64,000 bases of DNA from Mytilus galloprovincialis (taxonomy: Eukaryota > Mollusca > Bivalvia > Mytilida > Mytilidae), in NCBI RefSeq assembly GCF_965363235.1, contig NC_134839.1:59239560-59303559 (forward strand). Reading direction: 5' to 3'. A program made the position numbers and the translations under genes. How positions within the stretch are numbered: the first letter of the stretch is position 1; every line of letters begins with the position of its first letter. The notes beneath the pieces were generated by a model. That model had not been told where the DNA came from. It ran no database searches and worked only from the letters and a program-made list of their open reading frames with translations. Below, piece after piece: positions 1 through 11,500 of this stretch.

Positions 1-321
1 AATCTTTTTTGTTGATAGTTTGAATTTTACTTCTCAGTGATCAAGGAATTTTATCAAACTAAACTAGCATTTGTCTTGAGTGCTTGATATTACTATGTAG
101 ATACTATCCATGCATGTTTGTGTCCACATGTGTTGTTGAAAGTGCAGATTTTTCGAATATCTTTTAGTGGAACGGTGCTATTCGTATAGTTCTGACACAC
201 CGAGTTTCATTTATAGGTTATTTTTGATACATTGAACGCCTACCAGTTTGATCTTGAATACATGCAATAGAAAGGGAGAAAAAAAAACATGCTGATGTTA
301 ACCTTTATTTCATTTTTATAG

Positions 322-406
322 AAGTGATGGTAATTCCATCTGTCATGCCATCACACGATACAAAGAAAAAGAAATTAGTGCCATGCGAACAATGATTCTA
401 GAATAG
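322..406 (+). CDS. Candidate terminal exon x2 (unit A)
   Basis: Same sequence as 47544-47628 after TTTTTATAG. Its partner exon x1 would lie before base 1. Confidence 0.25.
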
Positions 407-2223
407 ATATAATGAAAACAGAATATATTCTGCCTAGACGTAGGTTTGAGACGGCAACTGTATACAGGGTGAAAAGATTGCACGACAAAACTTCAATAAC
501 CACGAGCAAAGGGCTTAGAAAACCGACAAAGTTAACGTGTGATCGATTCAGGTTATATAAGAATTTCACAACTGACATAATTTATATTGTGCTGATTCGA
601 TTCTTACGCAATAATTAACATTGACCGAACCAGTAAGTGGTATTTTGTGTTTTATAAAATGATCACGATAAACCAAAATCAATTGAGGCTTCAAATATTT
701 GAACGTAAAGGTTTTACCTATAGAAATGAATCCCCGCAAACAAAGTCACATTGCCTGAGTATTACTGTATCAATATAATCCATTATACAGTGATTGTTTT
801 GCACTTTTCTTAGCAATTAATGTCATTGATAATGAATTACCGATTACTTTGTAAAATTTTATAATGAATTTTAATATTTTAACTTCATGCATATTTATTT
901 CGTCCTGTCAAACTTTTAGTACCGAAACTAAGTGCGTTGGAACCAATCACATTCTAAGTAAAAATTACAACTGATGTAATTTCTTATTTTGGTAATACAT
1001 TCAGGTACATGAACAATTAGTGACCAGTTTTGGATCACTTACGAGGTGCTAATATCAAGCAATAGGTTTCGATTACATTAAGTTCATCGACCATCTCTTC
1101 AAAAACCTCAGTCATAAATTTTTCCAAAATTTTCAGATTGTGCCAAAAAAGTGCTGAAAAGTAGCAGGTATTAAAGTAAGGGGTAGTATTTGTCCCCTGA
1201 AATTACAAAATTAGTAATCAAAAATATTTAAATTTCATTTAATTAATAAATGAACCTTTTTTTTATAATCTAGAGAAAGCATGGTTCTACTCATTTTATT
1301 TTCATGTTCTTCTTTGTCTTTAATTTGTTGTAGTTCCATGAAAGCATATATAATAAAGCACCCCCTCTTTAAATTAGTGCAACACTATCTGTTTTCCTGA
1401 CCTGTTTAATTAGAAATCCGCTTGTTAAGTTGCGTTCTTGCTTTTGTTTGCCCTTAACATAGCGCTTTGATTAACGCAAAAAACAGCAACTCAGTTTAAC
1501 AAGCTAGTGCTGATAGTAAATCATATTGCAATTTGTTAATCGCTTGATTAGGAAAACACAAAAAAAAGTTAGAGGAAATATCTCAGCAAAATAATTAAAC
1601 TAGTTTAGCGAATGTGTTACCCACAAAACGTTTCTCGTTATTTTAATCCGTGAGAAACAAATAAGATATTTGACTAGAATTTCACAAGAAAATCTAAGTT
1701 GAACAGCACTTAATTCAATTAAAAAAAGTCATTGAATATATAATACAAAAAAGGACAAAGGACAGAATTAATTTAGTTATACAATACCATACATTATATA
1801 AGAAACGTAGAAATCATCGCAATGAAGCGGAAATACTTAATGCTTTTAAATACATATTCATGCTTACGAACGCTCTATATATTTAGAAGACGTTCAGGTC
1901 AATATGAAGGCTAAATAGTGTAGAAAAACTGTTCATAAGTTGCACCATACGTTAACCCTTTTATATTTTATTGAACTGTACTTAGCCACAATCCACTATA
2001 TAGTGTCTACTTCATTTCCTGGCTTCGACAAGAACAACTATTTAGCAACGTGGTCGATCGCTATTTAAATTGAAAACAGTTGTTCTGTGTTTAAATGAAT
2101 GATTTTGAATACACTTGTCTCAATTATTGTCAATAATTAATACATTGATAAGTTTGCTTCATATGTTTCCTCGTGTTGTCAAACATTTGTGAAATTTTGC
2201 TTGATAAAAACGAACAGAAAGAA
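407..2223. other. Upstream region of gene 1
   Basis: AT-rich, with no recognised gene. It must contain the promoter and 5' UTR of gene 1, but I cannot place a TATA box or start site with confidence. Short two-strand open frames at about 375-620 recur in all three units but show no coding signature. Homologous stretches precede the exons at 43136 and 49434. Confidence 0.4.
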
Positions 2224-2507
2224 ATGAATTTTTATTTCATTTGTATTCAACTTTTAATGGAGTATTTATTTGATAGTTTTGCCGAAAATGTTGAGAATTT
2301 CATGATTAAAAAGGACACAAAATTTCCGTCTTTATCAAATCCAACATACATTACCACTTCAAAATTGGAATGTGCTCTTCAATGTCAGAAGACAAAATGT
2401 TGTGCTGCAAGTTATAATGGAGCGACAAATGCATGCTATTTTAATGTAACACATTGTTATTTTGACGTAGAAGCCTCACCTGGTTGGGAAGTATTACATA
2501 CTATATT
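2224..2507 (+). CDS. Gene 1 exon 1: signal peptide and PAN/apple-like domain (unit A)
   Basis: 284 nt, ending in a strong donor GTAAGT at 2508 with two bases of the next codon left over (phase 2). The ATG at 2224 is chosen because the paralogous exons at 43136 and 49434 start at the same codon; an upstream in-frame extension exists only in this copy, through a one-base difference just before the ATG, and begins with GTG. The key cysteine block is CALQCQKTKCC followed by ASYN and an NVTHC. It differs from the other two type I copies by F instead of L at residue 34. Read without splicing, the frame stops two codons later, inside the donor site itself. Confidence 0.85.
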
Positions 2508-5500
2508 GTAAGTGTTACTTTTCTAAATCTACACATTTTAATTTGTCTAAGTTTGATTATTTTGATTTAAGGTTGTTTTTTTCTTTGTTATATAAATGAC
2601 TTGTATTTACTACTTATAGACTCCTTGGTCATCTCAGAAAGCTTGTTTACTATGAATGTGGTAATAGTTATCAAGGTATCAGGATTATAATTTAGTACGC
2701 CAGACGCGCGTTTCGTCTGCATAAGACTCATCAGTGACGCTAATATCAAAATATTTATAAAGCCAAACAGGTACAAAGTAATATAGGAGTTCATACTCAA
2801 GATTGGGTTAAACCAAAAGCTTTCAAGTAAAATTATAGTGATATGATTAGAAATAATGTCTCCTTACTAATTCCAAGATACATGTGCCAACACTTCAAAC
2901 TGCTCAGAGTCTGAAAACACCAGAGTTTGTGCTGGACCAGTAAAATCGAGCACATATTTTACTAATAATAATAATTTGAAAAAGTTATATAAACGATTAA
3001 AGTGTACTATCTGAATTTAGTCCCAACAGCAAATTCTAGCTTTTTACCCATTTGCAACAATAAATCAAACTACTTAAACACCTGGCATTCTGTAATACCG
3101 GCGTCACCCATCAGCGTATAGCTTAGCTCCGACGTACGCCGGGCATGTTAAAAAATCATGTACGCTGCCAATACGCTAGTGTTTTTGGGTGCATTCAACC
3201 TGTCAATCATATCTAAGAAGAAAAAAAAGTTTCTCTAACGTATTTGAGACGCGTGCCAGGCGTATCTTGGACGTTCTATTATGGGGTGTTTGTTACAAAC
3301 ACACTCGCATACGTTTTAGTTAAAGCCGAACGACCCCGAAGCGATTTCAACGTGCCTTAAACGTGTCTTAAACTTATCTGTAGCGTTTTCAATGCGCTTG
3401 TAGTGTATGTATTACGTGCTTGTAGTGTAAAGGTATACGCTAGACACACGCTTGAGCTGGATGAAAAATTTTGTATAGCTGCATAGTTTTATGAATATCT
3501 AAGTTGATTTGAAAAAGTTATAGAAATAAGTAAAGCTGACTATCTGAATTTAATAATTTTTTTTGCATATTAATCAAATTTATGAGTTATTTCACATCTT
3601 TGAACTAAACTACAAAATCAACTGGAATTTCATTAGATCTATATTAAATTAAGTTATATGGGCTCATTTAGACCAGTCAAGACCAAAATTGAAGATCAAG
3701 ACTAGTCGGGACTGGTCGAGACTGGTCGAGACTGAGTCAAGATAGTTGTGGAGACTAGTCGAGACAGGTCGAGACCATTTCAGACTACACTAAGAACATC
3801 AAGTCCTGAATCAGACTTATGAAGTAAAGTCTAGACCATAGTCGGGTACAGTTAAGTACTGTCGAGACAATGTCGAGACTTGTCGAGTAAAATGTGTGCT
3901 CGATTATATTGGTCGAGCACAAAATCTGGTCTTTCAAGACTCTGAGTAGTTTGCAGTGCAATCTCACCACAATTTGACAGAATTTCGGTTAGAATACTTA
4001 AGGATAAATTCAAAAGACAATAAGTTTTAAGACCCTGAAGTACAAGTTTAAACTATATTTGTCACTGAACGTTAAACATATAAAATCAATTATATTGAGC
4101 AGATATTTGGCCTGACAAAATTGACAGTGTTCATCAAGAAAGCATTCGTTATTATTTTTGTTTTGTATTTTAAGTAACAACAATCAAATAACAAAAAAAA
4201 AGGATCATTACTAAAATGAACCTTTGCCTATTGGTCCTTAATCCAACTTTGTTCCTCCTCTTCCTGAAATCATATATTTGGTGTAAGCTGTATTCTAAAA
4301 AAGCAAAACTTATGTGTTTATTTATCTATTTTGTTTTAGTTTTCAGTAACGGTTACCTTCAACTATGACATATTGACCCAAACCAATAGGATAGTTTTTT
4401 TTTCACTTTTCCCATTGGTATAAGTTTTTATAAATCCAAAAAGGGAAACTAAAGATTTCACACAGAAAGCTTGTTTGGACCCGTAGACTCATAACTATTA
4501 GCTCTTGATTTTTATCAAGTGGCTGGAAAAAAGTATATGTTGTTCGCTTGCCAATATTACAATTACCAAAAAAAAAGATCGAATACCTAGAACATAATAT
4601 CTGCTTTTGTTTTGTTTCTTTTAGTATTGTGTCTTTGTCTTGAATACAATCATACAAGGAGAAGTCCTTTTTTCGCAGATCTAAGACACTAATTTTGTTT
4701 TCTTTCTAATGTTGAAAGGAAAAAATACAAATTTAGGAGGGGATGGGATTCAAGATTGTAATGTATCGAATCACCATGTTTTGTATTTCATTCAACCGAA
4801 TCCCTTCTGATCGTGTTTATACAGCGAAAGCTGTTCAAAATGAATCCCCTGTGTGATACAGATAAAGTTCAGACATAGAAGATGTATGATTTACACATTT
4901 CAATTCGCATTTTCAGAATCCAATGCATTCAGGATTATAGTTTAGTTTGAAAAACTACACCAAAACATGTTTATATTGGTTTAAAACGTAGTATATCTTA
5001 TGTTTTTGTAACACCAATGTCCCTGGTTAAGGAGAGGGTTGAGCGCAAACTAACAACTTAAAACCTGCAACATTCATTCTGTTAGTAGTTAGTAGTCTGT
5101 AGTTCACTGGTTCGTGTCTTTAAATTTGATTTTGGTAAATTGTGTTGTAATAAATCCAGCCGTTAGTTTCCTCAATTGAACTGTTTCAATGTATTTTTTT
5201 TTTAAGTCGGGGCCTTTTTAACCCACTATTTGGTATGAGTTTTCGTATTATTGAAGGCCACACGGTTGCCCATAACTGCTTTCATCCACTCAATTTGAAT
5301 TTTGGTAGATAGTTGTTTCATTGGCAATCATACCACATCTACTTATTTTTATACTGGAAATTTAACCAATGGCGCATCTTTTCCCCCTTTATTTTGGTGA
5401 ACAAACAATAATATCCAAATAGTCCTTTAGCTTGTTACATATTATTCAGTAAATAAGACCAATTTGTGAATGTTTCAGTCGGATTCAATTCAGATTTCAC

Positions 5501-8500
5501 TTTTTTTCATCGTTTTATACTATTTGTAAAATAATGGGCAGAGTGCAACCGTTTTATATCTGAGGCATGATATATGTTTCCCATTTTCTTTAACTAAATA
5601 TTAATATTCAAATACTGTAAACTCCGAATTTTTTTGCGAAGTTTTTATTATTGCGAAGATTGCGATGAGATAAGTTAAGAAGAATAAGAACTGAAATCGT
5701 TAATTCTATTTGCAATATGTGTATATGTTAGCGGCAATAAGTGAAATTAGGCATTAAGCTTAAATCCTAGGCAATAAGCTAACGCCTAGGCAGTAAGTCT
5801 ATTGCCTAAATGATGTTAGGCATTAGTCTTAAATCCTAGGAGTTAAGCTTAAATCCTGAAAAATGTGTGCAGGCATTAAGCTTAATGCCTAAAATATAAA
5901 TAAAAGACATTTATTCATTCAAATACAAATATTTTTGTTACATAATAACATTGTAAGAACAGGGGCCTGTTTATAGAAACTGTCCTAACATCGGTCCTAT
6001 AAGAGATTCTTAGGATAGAAATTATGATAAAGTTAGGACCGACAGACGACATGTCTCAGCATGCACATCGAAGCTACCTTAGGATTATCTAAGCTATGAT
6101 GTCCTAACCGTTGTCCTAAGTATTGGCGTAAAAGAAAATAGCAAATGAAAATAATGGAACCTAGTATCAACAACTTTGATTTATAAAGTGATTAATTATT
6201 AGAAAATAATTATTAGTTTTAAATTAAAGGTAATAAATAATTTTGATATTATACATTTAAACAAAACATAAGTAAAAAAAATATAATTACGTTTTATATC
6301 AGAATTCAACAAACTAATTGTTAATAGTTAAAATTGAATATGTAATCGGTAAAATCATTATATGCTTGAGGGAGCTGAATTGGAAGTGTCACAGTTTCAT
6401 ACTTAAGGGGGTTCGCGGGTCTTAATCATTTATATAGGATTTCTCTATATTTTTCTATAAATGAACTTTATCTTATAGGTAATAGAAAAATAAAATAAAA
6501 AAGTGGGGTCACCGTTCATTTGCGCTCACAATCTGCCTTCGAAAGAAGCATGCATTTTTGTAAAGGTGGTTTTTTTCTGTTGAAGTAATAGGATAAATAA
6601 AGGCAATATCGAAATAAAATAAGAAATTTATTACAAAAATCGCTAAAATTTTACAATAATTTAGTTTAAGTACAGCTTATATGGAAATTATATTAAAAAA
6701 GATAGGTCACCGATGAGTCGAAAAAGATATTTCAATTTTAGAGCCAAAAAATGACATTTTTCAACCAAAGGGAGATAATTTGGAACTTTTTCAATGATAT
6801 ATGCATTTTGAAAGTCATCTGGAGCCAACACGAATTGATTGTTTTGAATGATTTTTGCACCATATGATAAAGAAACAACTACAAAAGGAAATAAATAAAA
6901 TTTGTAATGAAAAACAAATGTTTGTTTTTTTCTGAAATTTTTATACCCTCGAGCCTCCTTAAAAGTTCGAAGGCAAATCTTGTGCATCTTTCAATAAAAT
7001 ACTGAGTACTTCAACTATTTTATTTTATTACTGCAAAAAACATACTGTGAATATGAGCTAGAGAAGAAATTCGAATTTTACAGATACAAAACTACAGGGT
7101 ACATTTAAAAAAAGAAGATGTGGTATGATTGCCAAATGAGTCAACTCTCCACAAGTGACCAGAAATAAAATCACTAATAAAATATGTTATTTATATTAAA
7201 AGGCATCAAAAAATAATTTAAAGATATGAAACTTGACAGAAATGTGTCATTTTGCTATCACAAGTTGTGTGGCTGTTAACAAAGAAAAATTACTTATTCA
7301 ATAAAAAAAAAAAAAATTGGAAAATGGTGTGAGCAAAAAAAAATAATCTTAATTTTGTCTACTTTTGACAGGTTCAAACCAGCTCAACTAGTGAAGTGTA
7401 AAAATATTCAAATAAATATTATAATTATTCTATAGAATCTCTCCACTTTTTAGCTCACCTGGCCTAAAAGGCCAAGTGAGCTTTTCTCATCACTTGGCGT
7501 CCGTCGTCCGGCGTCCGGCGTCCGTCGTCGTCGTCCGTCGTTAACTTTTACAAAAATCTTCTCCTCTGAAACTAATTGGCCAAATTAAACCAAACTTGGC
7601 CACAATCATCATTGGGGTATCTAGTTTAAAAAATGTGTCCGGTGACCCGGCCAACCATCCAAGATGGCCACCATGGCTAAAAATAGAACATAGGGGTAAA
7701 ATGCAGTTTTTGGCTTATAACTCAAAAACCAAAGCATTAAGAGCAAATCTGACAAGGGGTAGAATTGTTAAACAGGTGAAGATCTATCTGCCCTGAAATT
7801 TTCAGATGAATCGGATAACCCGTTGTTGGGTTGCTGCCCCTGAATTAGTAATTTTAAGGAAATTTTGCTGTTTTTGGTTATTATCTTGAATATTATTATA
7901 GATAGAGATAAACAGTAAACATCAATAATGTTCAGCAAAGTAAGATTTACAAATAAGTCAACATGACTGAAATGGTCAGTTGACCCCTTTAGGAGTTATT
8001 GCCCTTTATAGTCAATTTTTAACCATTTTTCGTAAATCTTAGTAATATTTTACAAAAAATCTTCTCCTCTGAAACTACTGGGCCAAATTAATCCAAACTT
8101 GGCCACAATCATCTTTTGGGTTAGTAGTTTGAAAATTGTGTCCGGTGACCCGGTCATCAAACCAAGATGGCTGCCATGGCTAAAAATAGAACATGGGGTA
8201 AAATGCAGTTTTTGGCTTATAACTCAAAACCCAAAGCATTTAGAGCAAATCTGACATGGGGTAAAATTATTTATCAGTTCAAGATCTATCTGCCCTGAAA
8301 TTTTAAGATGAATCGGACAACCCGTTGTTGGGTTGCTGGCCCTGAATTAGTAATTTTAAGGAAATTTTGCTCTTTTTGGTTATTATCTTGAATATTATTA
8401 TAGATAGAGATAAACTATAAACAGCAATAATGTTCAGCAAAGTAAGATTTACAAATAAGTCAACATGACTGAAATGTTCAGTTGACCCCTTTAGGAGTTA

Positions 8501-11500
8501 TTGCCCTTTATAGTCAATTTTTAACCATTTTTCGTAAATCTTAGTAATCTTTTACAAAAATCTTTTCCTCTGAAACTACTTGGCCAAATTAATCCAAACT
8601 TGGCCACAATCATCTTTTGGGTTAGTAATTTGAAAAATGTGTCCGGTGACCCAGCCATCCAACCAAGATGGCCGTCATGGCTAAAAATAGAACATGGGGT
8701 AAAATGCAGTTTTGGGCTTATAACTCAAAACCCAAAGCATTTAGAGCAAATCTGACATGGAGTAAAATTGTTTATCAGGTCAACATTTATCTGCTCTGAA
8801 ATTTTTAGATGAATCGGACAACCCGTTGTTGGGTTGCTGACCCTAAATTGTTAGTTTTAAGGAAATTTTGCTGTTTTTGGTCATTATCTTGAATATTATT
8901 ATTGATAGAGATAAACTGTAAACAACATTAATGTTCAGCAAAGTAAGATTTACAAATAAGTCAACATGACCGAAATGGTCAATTGACCCCCTTAGGAGTT
9001 ATTATTCTTTATAGTCAATTTTTAACAATTTTCATAAAATTTGTAAATTTTTACTAACATTTTCCACTGAAACTAATGGGCCAAGTTCATTATAGATACA
9101 GATAATTTTAAGCAGCAAGAATGTTCAGTAAAGTAAGATGTACAAACACATTACCATCACCAAAACACAATTTTGTCATGAATCCATCTGCTTCCTTTAA
9201 TATTCACATAGACCAAGGTGAGCGACACAGGCTCTTTAGAGCCTCTAGTTTTAATTGGAAACAATCACTTTTATTTAAATCTTTTTAATATTTTGTAATA
9301 CAACAAAATCATGAAAAAATTATGAGTTAATTCTGTTTTTTAACTGCTAAAATTACTATATAAACTTACTAAATTTGAAGATCTGTCAAATGAATGCACA
9401 TTTATACATGTAATAATAGAAATATAAATAAGAAACGACTTTGTATCAAGAATAAATCACAAAATAAATACAAAACCCTCTAAGCAACGAACGCCATTAA
9501 AGAACCAAAAATGACAAATGTAAAACAACTCAAATGAAAAAAAGCATCGCCTTATTTTTTTTCATGAAGCATTCATACTAATCAATCTCTCATTTCTGGT
9601 CTATATTTTTAAATTGAAAAACATATCTTAATTTAAAGATACAAGTATATTATATCTGAAATCACAACATCCTTTTAAACAGGAAAGATGAGCTTTTAAA
9701 TTTTAATTCCCATTTATCTCAATGGAAGTGTTGCAAGACTTTCTTTGAGAGGTATACAAATACATCATACATATGCATGAACGGTCCCATAAGCAGGTAA
9801 TGTATGATTATAGTCAAAAGTCCCGATGTCTTTGTAAATGCTACTTTCTATATTAAATATTGAGTTATCTCCAATTTCATATTGTTTTACGTGATATATT
9901 TATTGAAAACGGAAAACCATATATATAAATTAACTCTCTTTTCAGATCCAAAGTATTCGTCAATGAGCTAAAAACATGGCCAGATGCAGAGGTAATGAGT
10001 AATGTTTAAAAAATTATATGATAACATAAAAATAAGTTGCACATGTTGTTACTAATTCATCTATTATGACTGTAATGTGTTGCATTCCAAAATTGACATA
10101 TTTAACCTAGATACGACAACCGTTCATGCTGGCTGCTCAAACTCCCCTTCTCTGGAAACTCACAGTGCCAGCCGTTTGCTTCTTTACAAACAAACAAAGG
10201 AGGTTCATGGAAGAGCCTATGCAAACGCTTTTACACTTATACTTATTGGACATAGAAATTACCTTAATTGTCCTATTCAGAATCGAAATAATTGATGCAA
10301 GCTATACTTTATTGTAGTTTTAACATGGTAGGCATTATATTTGTGTTATTTTAGCCCTCATTATCGCTCGGGCAAAAATAATCACGAATATAATGCCCAT
10401 CCATGTTAAAACTACAATAAAGTATAGCTTGCATCAATTATTTAATTTTACACCTCGTGATGGCAATGTATGTACATTTGTACATGTACAAGTAATAAAT
10501 ACAAAACAGTATTTTTTTTCAAAATCAACTATTGCAATGTTACTACATGTATAATATAATAGTCTTTTGTTAAATTGGTTATAATACTACGAAGAAAATG
10601 TCGAATGCATTTGATATTGCTATTGACACCATCGCACAATGCAACACCCTTACATCCAATGATGTAAAGGAAGATCGCTACTCTGTTCAAAAAACAATGA
10701 TTATGTATGGTGTCGATAAATGCAACGATAGAATTAACAAGAATATTGACTTGGGGTTTTCCTGTTTTTTAAATGATTTGCAGACGACGAAAGGACGGTG
10801 GGTGGACTTGGTTTCGTCAACTCTTCCAAGGCCTGTAACAATCGTGATTCAGAGTTAAAGAATCTAGCAACTAATACCCTTATGCCCGCTACAAATGATT
10901 CCGCAATGTATGTGATGTTTTACTCGAGCCAAATGTAGTGATTGATAAGACATAGCTAAAATGCAATATAACTTCAAATGATCCGACTTTGTGTACATCC
11001 TTGAAAGAAATGTAGTTTCTGTCACAATATGTGTCTATCAGACGTTATAAATTAGAGACAAATACACATGAGCACTGGCACAGGAGTTTAAGTGATTGTC
11101 CCGTTACACAAGGCCATTCAATTTATCCAGCTTCGTACTTAACAAATCTTTATAAGATTAAAACCTCATCAGTTCTGATTACTAATACACAACATGTATA
11201 TAGGTCTCAATACATTTGCTAATAGAAATAAAGCAAATATAAAAAGGTTAATTACACTTTTCGATTGTCAAGCATTTGCGTAGGAGTAGGGATTCCCAAA
11301 GTGTTTTTTGTTTGATGCTGCCTAGACCAGTCATTTGGACCTGTTTCAATCTTTTTAGTTTATTTAAAATTTTCGGCATTCTCCAAAATAAACGTCTTCT
11401 CTTGGTTTTCCTTATAATCCAATGTAAAAAAAATCGTGGAACTAGCACGGAGATTACTGATCATGTAAATCAGATAACGTTGTTCCATTGTTTCTTCTAT

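Larger units (their letters stand above)
1..5560. repeat. Duplicated block, unit A
   Basis: It matches about 40925-46560 and about 47222-52870 along its length. It includes the upstream region of the PAN exon, the exon, and about 3 kb of intron 1. Relative to B and C it lacks roughly 125 bp at about 3213 (B equivalent 44127-44250). Homology with unit C resumes beyond the block at 5560-5720 / 53030-53180 and again at 9946 / 53287, so A corresponds to C. Confidence 0.85.

Noticed and set aside
375..620. Overlapping open frames on both strands, conserved in all three units (also 41294-41537 and 47597-47840)
   Set aside because: The conservation equals that of the surrounding duplicated DNA, several changes alter residues, both strands are open, and no domain is visible.
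2173..2223. N-terminal extension of the gene 1 PAN exon
   Set aside because: It starts with GTG, and units B and C have a one-base difference that puts it out of frame; the ATG at 2224 is shared by all.
7596..7796. 66-residue frame and the related one at 63356-63592
   Set aside because: They lie inside the AGCTCACCTGGC-type repeat and reflect its sequence in different copies.
10598..10858. 86-residue open frame in intron 2 of gene 1
   Set aside because: No domain, no splice context, not present in the gene 3 intron; likely chance or repeat debris.
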